This document shows positions 8,516 to 15,638 of a stretch of DNA of 64,000 nt, in pieces. Within the stretch, counting starts at the first letter, position 1; each line of letters starts with the position of its first letter. A program made the position numbers and the translations under genes. Under the pieces are notes generated by a model. That model did not search any database, was not told where the DNA came from, and saw nothing but the letters and a program-made list of their open reading frames with translations. This DNA comes from Streptomyces malachitofuscus. Its GTDB lineage: Bacteria > Actinomycetota > Actinomycetes > Streptomycetales > Streptomycetaceae. The DNA lies in contig NZ_BMUF01000013.1 in the NCBI RefSeq assembly GCF_014650055.1, positions 236,650 to 300,649 of the forward strand. Direction: 5' to 3'.

Positions 8516-9585
8516 CGGGCACCTCCCGCCGACAACGCTGTCCGGGCGGCGGCGAGTTCGGCGGCCAGGACCTCCACCAGTTGTCCGGCGGGCAGCTCAC
8601 GGGCCATCCGGTGGCCCTGTCCCGCCCACAGTGCCAGGCCCTGCGGGTCACCGGCCTTGGCGGCGGCCTTGCGCAGCGGTGCGGTGAGATGGTGGACGTC
8701 CGGGTAGGCGGCGGGCGCGTACGGGCCGTGCTCGCGCACGAAGCGGTTGACCAGGGCGCGGGCGGGGCGGCCGGAGAAGGCGCGGGTCAGCTCGGTGCGG
8801 ACGTACAGGGGGCTGGTGAGGGCCTGCTTGTGCAGGGCGTGCGCGCCGGACTCGTGGGCGGCGAGGAAGGCCGTTCCGAGCTGGGCCGCGGCGGCGCCGG
8901 CCGCGAGGACGGCGGCGATCTGGCCGCCGCGCATGATGCCTCCGGCGGCGATGACCGGGATGCCGACGGCCTCCCGGACCTGGGCGACGAGGGACAGCAC
9001 CCCGAGGCCGGAGCCCGCCGCCTCCGGGACGTCGCGGTGGGTGCCCTGGTGGCCGCCGGCCTCGGTGCCCTGCGCGATCACCGCATCCGCGCCGGCCCGC
9101 TCCACGGCCCGGGCCTCCTCCGCGGTGGTGGCGGTGACCAGCGTGAAGGTGCCGACGCGCCGCAGCGAGTCCAGCACCTCGCGGGACGGCACACCGAAGT
9201 GGAACGACACCACCGGCACCGGGTTGTCCAGCAGCACGGCGAGCTTGGCGTCGTAGCCGTCGTCACGGCCGCTGTCGGGGTCGCCGAGCTCCGTCTCGTA
9301 CCAGGAGGCCTCACCGGCCAGCTGATGGGCGTAGACACCGACCGCGGCCGGGTCGGCGGTCTCCGGCTGCGGCAGGAAGAGGTTGACGCCGAAGGGCCGT
9401 GCGGTCAGCCCTCGCAGCTGCTTGATCTCCTGGTACATCCCGTCCGCGGTCTTGTACCCGGCGGCCAGGAAACCGAGCCCGCCCGCCTCGGACACGGCCG
9501 CGGCGAGCTGCGGCACGGCGACACCGCCCGCCATCGGCGCCTGCACGATCGGGTGCGGGAAGAGATCGGTCGGTACGGAGGACAT
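8512..9585 (-). CDS. Nitronate monooxygenase / 2-nitropropane dioxygenase family
   Basis: A 357-residue FMN-dependent TIM-barrel enzyme. It has IVQAPMAGGVAVPQLAAAVSEAGGLGFL at the N terminus, FGVNLF, the catalytic-region motif GTEAGGH, and VIAAGGIMRGGQIAAVLAAGAAAAQLGTAFL for phosphate binding. The family oxidises alkyl nitronates such as propionate-3-nitronate, a detoxification reaction. It lies upstream of, and overlaps, rsmE. Its true substrate is not deducible. Confidence 0.9.
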   Translation of the reverse strand: MSSVPTDLFPHPIVQAPMAGGVAVPQLAAAVSEAGGLGFLAAGYKTADGMYQEIKQLRGLTARPFGVNLFLPQPETADPAAVGVYAHQLAGEASWYETELGDPDSGRDDGYDAKLAVLLDNPVPVVSFHFGVPSREVLDSLRRVGTFTLVTATTAEEARAVERAGADAVIAQGTEAGGHQGTHRDVPEAAGSGLGVLSLVAQVREAVGIPVIAAGGIMRGGQIAAVLAAGAAAAQLGTAFLAAHESGAHALHKQALTSPLYVRTELTRAFSGRPARALVNRFVREHGPYAPAAYPDVHHLTAPLRKAAAKAGDPQGLALWAGQGHRMARELPAGQLVEVLAAELAAARTALSAGGAR

Positions 9586-9695
9586 GACGGCATGTTGTCA
9601 CGTCCCCCGGCCAACTCCGAATCGGCCCTTCCCCTTGGCATAAGCCACTTTTCGGAGGCCCCCGCCCCGGGCGTCACCGCCCTCCGGAAGCGCCC

Positions 9696-9876
9696 TCACC
9701 GCCCGTTGAAGGCGTCCTTCAGCCGGGAGAACAAGCCCTGCTGCCCGGGCCGACTGCGCCCACCCGGGGGACGACCCCCGGACCCCCAGCAGCACACCAC
9801 CGCGGGCCCCGGCGCCAACCGGTCACCGCCCGTTGAAGGCGTCCTTCAGCCGGGAGAACAAGCCCTGCTGCCCGGG
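9696..9876. repeat. Perfect 54-bp direct duplication of the dnaJ2 3' end
   Basis: Bases 9696-9749 and 9823-9876 are identical. The second copy is the last 17 codons plus stop of dnaJ2 (ending GLFSRLKDAFNGR); the first copy lies 73 bp beyond the stop codon. Between them is a G+C-rich spacer with a 7-bp stem (9764-9770/9775-9781). The duplicate has no start codon and is probably not translated. Confidence 0.9.
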
Positions 9877-10962
9877 TTGGAACTGGCCCGTGGGGCGTTC
9901 CTCGCCGCGGAGCTTGGCGAGTTCGCGCAGGAGGCGTTCCTGTTCGGGGTCGAGCTTGGTCGGGGTCTGGACCTCGACGTGGACGATGAGGTCGCCCCGG
10001 CCGCCGCCGCGCAGATGCGTGACGCCCCGGCCGTGCAGCGGGATCGACTGGCCGGACTGGGTGCCGGGCCGGATGTCGACCTCCTCCATGCCGTCCAGCG
10101 TCTCCAGCGGCACCTTGGTGCCGAGGGCCGCCGCGGTCATCGGGATGGTGACCGTGCAGTGCAGGTCGTCGCCGCGCCGCTGGAAGGTGGGGTGCGGGAG
10201 TTCGTGGATCTCCACGTACAGGTCGCCGGCCGGACCGCCGCCGGGCCCGACCTCGCCCTCACCGGCCAGCTGGATCCGGGTGCCGTTGTCGACGCCGGCC
10301 GGGATCTTGACCGTGAGCGTGCGCCGGGAGCGGATCCGTCCGTCGCCCGCGCACTCCGGGCAGGGAGTGGGGACGACCGTGCCGAAGCCCTGGCACTGCG
10401 GGCAGGGGCGGGACGTCATGACCTGGCCCAGGAAGGACCGCGTGACCTGCGAGACCTCACCGCGGCCGCGGCACATGTCACACGTCTGCGCGGTGGTGCC
10501 GGGCGCGGCGCCCTCGCCGTTGCAGGTGGTGCAGACGATCGCCGTGTCGACCTGGATGTCCTTGGTGGTGCCGAACGCGGCCTCGTCCAGCTCCACCTCG
10601 ATGCGGATCATCGCGTCCTGGCCCCGGCGGGTGCGCGAGCGCGGCCCGCGCTGCGACGCCGTGCCGAAGAACGCGTCCATGATGTCGGAGAAGTTGCCGA
10701 AGCCACCGGCTCCGAAGCCGCCCGCGCCCCCGGCGCCGCCGGCCTGCGAGAGCGGGTCGCCGCCGAGGTCGTAGACCTGCTTCTTCTGTGGGTCCGACAG
10801 CACCTCGTAGGCGGCGTTGATCTCCTTGAACCGCTCCTGGGTCTTCGGATCCGGGTTGACGTCCGGATGCAGCTCGCGGGCGAGCCGCCGGAAGGCCTTC
10901 TTGATCTCCTCCTGCGACGCGTCGCGGCGCACGCCGAGTACGGCGTAGTAGTCCGTGGCCAC
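9823..10962 (-). CDS. dnaJ2: Co-chaperone DnaJ (second copy, HrcA-linked)
   Basis: A 379-residue class I J-protein. The J domain (MATDYYAVLGVRRDASQEEI) contains H-P-D, followed by a Gly-rich linker and four zinc-finger repeats (CTTCNGEG, CDMCRGRG, CPQCQGFG, CPECAGDG). The C-terminal substrate-binding domain follows. It delivers unfolded proteins to DnaK. Its start codon overlaps the hrcA stop by one base, so the two form an operon led by hrcA and should share CIRCE control. The last 54 bp are duplicated downstream. Confidence 0.95.
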   Translation of the reverse strand: MATDYYAVLGVRRDASQEEIKKAFRRLARELHPDVNPDPKTQERFKEINAAYEVLSDPQKKQVYDLGGDPLSQAGGAGGAGGFGAGGFGNFSDIMDAFFGTASQRGPRSRTRRGQDAMIRIEVELDEAAFGTTKDIQVDTAIVCTTCNGEGAAPGTTAQTCDMCRGRGEVSQVTRSFLGQVMTSRPCPQCQGFGTVVPTPCPECAGDGRIRSRRTLTVKIPAGVDNGTRIQLAGEGEVGPGGGPAGDLYVEIHELPHPTFQRRGDDLHCTVTIPMTAAALGTKVPLETLDGMEEVDIRPGTQSGQSIPLHGRGVTHLRGGGRGDLIVHVEVQTPTKLDPEQERLLRELAKLRGEERPTGQFQPGQQGLFSRLKDAFNGR

Positions 10963-11978
10963 TACGACTCCGCCAGGATCTGTCCGACGTACCGTGCCAC
11001 TGCGCGTACCGCTCCCATCGTTCCCGGGTAGTCCATGCGTGTCGGTCCGACCACGCCGAGCTTGGCAACCGCCTCGCCGCCCGAACCGTAGCCCACCGAC
11101 ACGACGGACGTGGAGTTGAGTCCTTCATGGGCGTTCTCATGACCGATACGGACGGTCACGCCCGGATCCTTCGCCTCGCCGAGCAACTTGAGGAGCACGA
11201 CCTGCTCCTCCAGCGCCTCCAGGACGGGCCGGATCGTGAGGGGGAAGTCATGTCCGAAGCGGGTGAGATTGGCGGTACCGCCGATCATCAGCCGCTCCTC
11301 GTTCTCCTCGACGAGCGTCTCCAGGAGAGTGGAGAGCACCGTCGAGACCGTACCGCGGTCCTCGGATTCGAAGGCCTCCGGGAGGTCCTCCACCAGACTC
11401 GGCACATCCGTGAACCGGCGGCCCGCGACCCGGCTGTTCAGCCGCGCCCGCAGATCCGCCAGGGACGACTCGCCGAACGGCGCCGGGCAGTCGACCATGC
11501 GCTGCTCGACCCGGCCGGTGTCCGTGATCAGCACCAGCATCAGCCGCGCGGGCGCCAGCGACAGCAGCTCCACGTGCCGCACCGTGGACCGGGTCAGCGA
11601 CGGGTACTGCACGACGGCGACCTGCCGGGTGAGCTGCGCGAGCAGCCGTACGGTCCTGGCGACCACGTCGTCGAGGTCGACGGCGCCCTCCAGGAAGTTC
11701 TGGATGGCGCGCCGCTCGGGCGCGGTCATCGGCTTGACGCCGGCGAGCTTGTCGACGAACAGCCGGTAACCCTTGTCGGTGGGGATCCGCCCGGCGCTGG
11801 TGTGCGGCTGGGCGATGAAGCCCTCGTCCTCCAGGGCCGCCATGTCGTTGCGCACGGTGGCCGGGGAGACGCCGAGGTTGTGCCGCTCGGTGAGCGCCTT
11901 GGAGCCGACGGGCTCCTCGGTGCCCACATAGTCCTGGACGATGGCGCGCAGCACCTGGAGCCTGCGTTCACTGAGCAT
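10962..11978 (-). CDS. hrcA: Heat-inducible transcription repressor HrcA
   Basis: A 338-residue repressor of class I heat-shock genes that binds the CIRCE inverted repeat. The N-terminal winged helix (LSERRLQVLRAIVQDY...PVGSKAL...GVSPATVRNDMAALEDEGFI) and HTSAGRIPTDKGYR are hallmark segments, followed by the GAF-like dimer and chaperone-sensing domain. I start at ATG 11978 because GGAGGT lies 8 nt upstream; an ATG/TGC extension of three codons overlaps that site. A symmetric CIRCE lies 39 bp upstream. Confidence 0.95.
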   Translation of the reverse strand: MLSERRLQVLRAIVQDYVGTEEPVGSKALTERHNLGVSPATVRNDMAALEDEGFIAQPHTSAGRIPTDKGYRLFVDKLAGVKPMTAPERRAIQNFLEGAVDLDDVVARTVRLLAQLTRQVAVVQYPSLTRSTVRHVELLSLAPARLMLVLITDTGRVEQRMVDCPAPFGESSLADLRARLNSRVAGRRFTDVPSLVEDLPEAFESEDRGTVSTVLSTLLETLVEENEERLMIGGTANLTRFGHDFPLTIRPVLEALEEQVVLLKLLGEAKDPGVTVRIGHENAHEGLNSTSVVSVGYGSGGEAVAKLGVVGPTRMDYPGTMGAVRAVARYVGQILAES

Positions 11979-12016
11979 CGCGCACACCTCCAGTAGCTTT
12001 CCGCCCGGTCACGTCT

Positions 12017-12043
12017 CTGGCACTCTTCGCACGCGAGTGCCAG
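12017..12043. promoter_or_regulatory. CIRCE operator of hrcA-dnaJ2
   Basis: CTGGCACTC-N9-GAGTGCCAG is a perfect 9-bp inverted repeat with the exact 9-bp spacer of CIRCE (consensus TTAGCACTC-N9-GAGTGCTAA). Seven of nine positions match in each arm. It sits 39 bp before the hrcA start on the minus strand, where HrcA would block its own promoter. Confidence 0.88.
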
Positions 12044-12141
12044 ACTTCCCCGGCCCAGTGTACGGCCGGGGGGTACGCACGGGGCAAGGCCGGTCCCGCG
12101 CCCGTCGCGCCGGGCGGCGCCGTCCCCGATAGCGTCCCGTC

Positions 12142-12876
12142 ATGACCGTGACTTGGGAAGAGTCGGGATGGGAGCAAGTGGCGCCCGGGGTGGGCCGGTG
12201 CCGGCTGCCGGTGTGGGACTGCGCGGCGGGGCTCGTGGTGGGGGCGGGCGGCGTGCTGCTCGTCGACGCGGGCTCCGGTCTGGGCGAGGGCGCACGGTTG
12301 CGGGCCGAGGCGCAGGCGCTCACCGGCCGCCGTGTGACGCATCTCGCGCTCACCCACCCCCACTTCGATCACATCCTCGGGGCGGCGGCGTTCGCGGGCG
12401 CGGAGGTGTTCGGCGCGGTGGGCATGGACACCGTACTGACGGCGCGGGGGCGTGAGGAGCTGCGCGCGGACGCGGTGCGGCACGGGCTGGACGCGCGCGT
12501 GGCGGAGGAGGCCGTGGACGCGCTGGTCGCGCCCCGGCACGCGGTGAGCGGCGAGTGGACGCTCGACCTGGGTGCGGACGGCGGCCGTCAGGTGCTGCTG
12601 GCGAACGTGGGCCCGGGGCACACCGCCCACGATCTCGCGGTCCTGGTGCCCGGCGACCCGGAGGTGGTGTTCTGCGGCGACCTGGTCGAGGAGTCCGGCG
12701 AACCGCAGGCCGGACCCGACGCCGTACCGGAGCGGTGGCCGGCCGCTCTGGACCGGCTGCTGGCACTGGGCGGGGAGGACGCGCTGTACGTGCCCGGTCA
12801 CGGAGCGGTGGTCGACGCGGCGTTCGTCCGGGCCCAACGCGACGCGCTGGCACGGCGTTTCGGCGTGTCGGACTGA
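12142..12876 (+). CDS. MBL-fold metallo-hydrolase
   Basis: A 244-residue protein with the metallo-beta-lactamase fold. It shows GVLLVDAGSGLGEG, the dinuclear zinc motif THPHFDH (78-84), VGPGHTAHDLAVLV (third His), FCGDLVEESG (bridging Asp) and YVPGHGAVV (last His). Such single-domain proteins include glyoxalase II-like thioesterases and lactonases. The substrate is unknown. It is transcribed away from hrcA and followed 34 bp later by the DUF3097 gene on the same strand. Confidence 0.88.
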   Translation: MTVTWEESGWEQVAPGVGRCRLPVWDCAAGLVVGAGGVLLVDAGSGLGEGARLRAEAQALTGRRVTHLALTHPHFDHILGAAAFAGAEVFGAVGMDTVLTARGREELRADAVRHGLDARVAEEAVDALVAPRHAVSGEWTLDLGADGGRQVLLANVGPGHTAHDLAVLVPGDPEVVFCGDLVEESGEPQAGPDAVPERWPAALDRLLALGGEDALYVPGHGAVVDAAFVRAQRDALARRFGVSD

Positions 12877-12910
12877 TCACGGCGGGCGGGATCCTCGTAT
12901 CGTCGTGAGA

Positions 12911-13723
12911 ATGCGCCAGTACTCCGCCGATCTGACCCCTCCGTGGAAGAAACCGCAGCCCGTCCCCGAGGTGGCCGCCGAGCCCGGGCTGGTCGTGGAG
13001 GAACCCGGCACCGGCTTCTGCGGCGCGGTGATCCGCTGCGAGGCGGGGACGGTGACGCTGGAGGACCGCTTCGGCAAGCACCGGGTGTTCCCGCTGGAGC
13101 CGCGGGGCTTCCTGCTCGAGGGGCGCGTGGTGACGCTGGTGCGGCCGGCGTCCGGTCCGGCCCGGCCCACGCGTACGGCGTCGGGGTCGGTGGCCGTTCC
13201 CGGCGCACGGGCGCGGGTCGCCCGCGCGGGGCGCATCTACGTGGAGGGGCGGCACGACGCCGAACTGGTCGAGAAGGTGTGGGGCGACGACCTGCGGATC
13301 GAGGGGGTGGTCGTGGAGTACCTGGAGGGTGTGGACGACCTGCCGTCGATCGTGGCGGACTTCGCTCCGGGTCCCGACGCGCGGCTGGGGGTCCTGGTGG
13401 ACCATCTGGTCCCGGGTTCGAAGGAGTGGCGCATCGCGGAGGCGGTGACGAGCGAGCACGCTCTGGTGGTGGGCCACCCGTACATCGACATCTGGGAGGC
13501 CGTGAAGCCGTCGTCGGTGGGCATCGAGGCCTGGCCGCGGGTGCCGCGGGGGCAGGACTGGAAGACAGGGGTGTGCGCGGCGCTGGGGTGGCAGGTGGCT
13601 CACACGGGGGAGGCGTGGCAGCGGATCCTGGGCTCGGTGCGCACCTACAAGGACCTGGAGCCGGAGCTGCTGGGACGGGTGGAGGAACTGATCGACTTCG
13701 TCACGGGCGGTGATGTGGCTTGA
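12911..13723 (+). CDS. DUF3097 family protein
   Basis: A 270-residue actinobacterial conserved protein. The N terminus (RQYSADLTPPWKKPQP) and ARAGRIYVEGRHDAELVEKVWGDD are the recognisable parts. The second looks like a Toprim-type fold (EGRHDAELVEKV...VVVEYLEG...VLVDHLVPGSKEW), which suggests metal-dependent nucleic-acid chemistry, but this is inference. I start at ATG 12911, just after the MBL gene; the frame is open earlier but that part overlaps the MBL gene. It overlaps the convergent Uma2 gene by 23 bp. Confidence 0.85.
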   Translation: MRQYSADLTPPWKKPQPVPEVAAEPGLVVEEPGTGFCGAVIRCEAGTVTLEDRFGKHRVFPLEPRGFLLEGRVVTLVRPASGPARPTRTASGSVAVPGARARVARAGRIYVEGRHDAELVEKVWGDDLRIEGVVVEYLEGVDDLPSIVADFAPGPDARLGVLVDHLVPGSKEWRIAEAVTSEHALVVGHPYIDIWEAVKPSSVGIEAWPRVPRGQDWKTGVCAALGWQVAHTGEAWQRILGSVRTYKDLEPELLGRVEELIDFVTGGDVA

Positions 13724-14279
13724 CACCCTTGTAGGTACCGAACTCGGTGGTGTCCAGCTCGACGCCCAGCTGTTCCAGCGGCAGCGGCGCCCCGAATCGA
13801 GTGACCCGCTGGACCTGATAGTCGGCACCCTCGCCGCGCCCGGCCGGCTCCGAGTAGAGAACGCACTGCGCCATGATCGGGTCGATGATCAGGTAGGCGG
13901 GCACTCCGCCTGCGGCGTAGATCAGACGTTTGACGCCGTAGTCCCTGTCCACGCTGGTCTTCGAGACCACTTCCACAACGAGCGTGATGATCTGAGACGG
14001 CAGGAGGCGCCCGGAGTCAGGACCGACACCCACCTTCATGACCACGAGATCGGGTACGGGCTCACTGGCCTCGTCGACGATGTCGACGTCCTGGGTCTGG
14101 AGCCGCTCCCACTGCCGGTACGGAATCTGGTCCATGAGACACGTGACGATCCGGTTGTGCACCAGATCAGGGCTGGCCATCATCACGATTTCTCCCCGAA
14201 GCAGCTCCACCTTGAGCCCCTCGGGTGGCTCGAACCCCGCGAAGAACTCGGCGACTCCACGTTCGTCCACAGCCGTCAT
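13701..14279 (-). CDS. Uma2-family (DUF820) restriction-endonuclease-like protein
   Basis: A ~192-residue protein with the PD-(D/E)xK-like fold of the Uma2 family. It shows VELLRGEIVMMASP, P-D-L-V-V-M-K-V, L-V-V-E-V-V-S-K-T-S-V-D-R-D-Y and K-x-x-Y-A-A-G-G-V-P-A-Y-L-I-I-D-P, the usual family signature. I start at ATG 14279 because GGAGG lies 8 nt upstream; the frame is open to 14366. The G+C content and codon use look lower than the neighbours. Uma2 genes are multicopy in Streptomyces, and their biological role is not settled. Confidence 0.85.
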   Translation of the reverse strand: MTAVDERGVAEFFAGFEPPEGLKVELLRGEIVMMASPDLVHNRIVTCLMDQIPYRQWERLQTQDVDIVDEASEPVPDLVVMKVGVGPDSGRLLPSQIITLVVEVVSKTSVDRDYGVKRLIYAAGGVPAYLIIDPIMAQCVLYSEPAGRGEGADYQVQRVTRFGAPLPLEQLGVELDTTEFGTYKGVKPHHRP

Positions 14280-14378
14280 CTCCGTGGCCTCCACATCCGC
14301 CGCGTCCTTGTGGCGGCAGCCTATGGACCAGGTTAGGGACGGAACCCGCGTTCCGCAGTGATTCACTCGGCCGAGTGA

Positions 14379-15611
14379 TCAGTCCACCAGGTCCCTGACC
14401 ACCGCGTCCGCCAGCAACCGGCCGCGCAGGGTGAGAGCCGCGCGGCCCTCCCCGTACGGTCCGCTCTCCAGCAGCCCCTCCGTCAGCGCCCGCCGCGACG
14501 CCCCCAGCCCCGCCCCCTTCAGCAGCGACAGCGGCACACCCTCCCGCAGCCGGAGCTCCAGCAGGATCCGCTCCACCCGCCGGTCCTCGTCCGACAGCAG
14601 CTCACGTCCCGCCCCCGGCGACCGTCCCTCCGCCAGTGCCCCCGCGTAGGCACCGGGGTGCTTGACGTTCCACCAGCGCACCCCGCCCACGTGCGAGTGG
14701 GCGCCCGGCCCCGCGCCCCACCAGTCCGCGCCCCGCCAGTACAACTCGTTGTGCAGACAGCGGCCGGCCTCCGACGTGGCCCAGTTCGACACCTCGTACC
14801 AGTGGTAGCCCGCCGCCGACAGCATCTCCTCTGCGATCAGGTACCGGTCCGCGTGCACGTCGTCGTCCGTCATCGGCACCTCACCCCTCCGGATGCGGCG
14901 GGCGAGCTGCGTGCCCTCCTCCACGATCAGCGCATACGCGCTGACGTGGTCCGGTCCGGCACCGAGCGCCGCGTCCAGCGACGCCCGCCAGTCGTCGTCC
15001 GACTCCCCCGGCGTGCCGTAGATGAGATCCAGGTTGACGTGGTCGAAGCCCGCCGCCCGCGCCTCGGCGACACACGCCTCCGGGCGCCCGGGGGTGTGCG
15101 TGCGGTCCAGAACCCTCAGCACGTGCTGCCGGGCGCTCTGCATGCCGAACGAGATCCGGTTGAAGCCGCCCTCCCGCAGTGCGGCGAGGTACGCCGGGTC
15201 GACCGACTCGGGGTTCGCCTCCGTCGTCACCTCCGCGTCCGCCGCCAGCCCGAACTCCTCCCGGACCGCCCCCAGCATCCGTACGAGATCGCCGGCGGCG
15301 AGCAGGGTCGGCGTACCGCCCCCGACGAACACCGTGCGGACCGGCCGCGGGTCGTCGCCCAGCACCTTCCGCGCCAGGCGGATCTCGTCGATCAGGGTCT
15401 CGGCGTAGTTGTCGCGGGAGGCCAGCACGCCGCCGCTGCCGCGCAGCTCCGTCGCGGTGTAGGTGTTGAAGTCGCAGTAGCCGCAGCGGGTGGCGCAGTA
15501 CGGGACGTGCAGGTAGAAGCCGAGGGGGCGGTCGGCGGCCCCGGCGAGCGCGGACGTGGGCAGCGCGCCGTCGGCGGGGACGGGCTCGCCGTCGGGGAGT
15601 GCGGAAGGCAT
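14379..15611 (-). CDS. hemW: Radical SAM heme chaperone HemW
   Basis: A 410-residue protein with the radical SAM cluster motif C-A-T-R-C-G-Y-C (CxxxCxxC) after F-Y-L-H-V-P, then VFVGGGTPTLL, EANPES, RISFGMQSARQHVL and NLDLIYGTPGES. It is the anaerobic coproporphyrinogen oxidase-like family whose HemW members insert heme into respiratory enzymes rather than oxidising coproporphyrinogen. The start MPSALPDGE at 15611 is preferred; an ATG three codons upstream is possible. The SpoIIE-like gene ends 28 bp away on the same strand. Confidence 0.92.
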   Translation of the reverse strand: MPSALPDGEPVPADGALPTSALAGAADRPLGFYLHVPYCATRCGYCDFNTYTATELRGSGGVLASRDNYAETLIDEIRLARKVLGDDPRPVRTVFVGGGTPTLLAAGDLVRMLGAVREEFGLAADAEVTTEANPESVDPAYLAALREGGFNRISFGMQSARQHVLRVLDRTHTPGRPEACVAEARAAGFDHVNLDLIYGTPGESDDDWRASLDAALGAGPDHVSAYALIVEEGTQLARRIRRGEVPMTDDDVHADRYLIAEEMLSAAGYHWYEVSNWATSEAGRCLHNELYWRGADWWGAGPGAHSHVGGVRWWNVKHPGAYAGALAEGRSPGAGRELLSDEDRRVERILLELRLREGVPLSLLKGAGLGASRRALTEGLLESGPYGEGRAALTLRGRLLADAVVRDLVD

Positions 15612-15638
15612 GTGCTCCATTGTCCCGCACCGGCCGCG

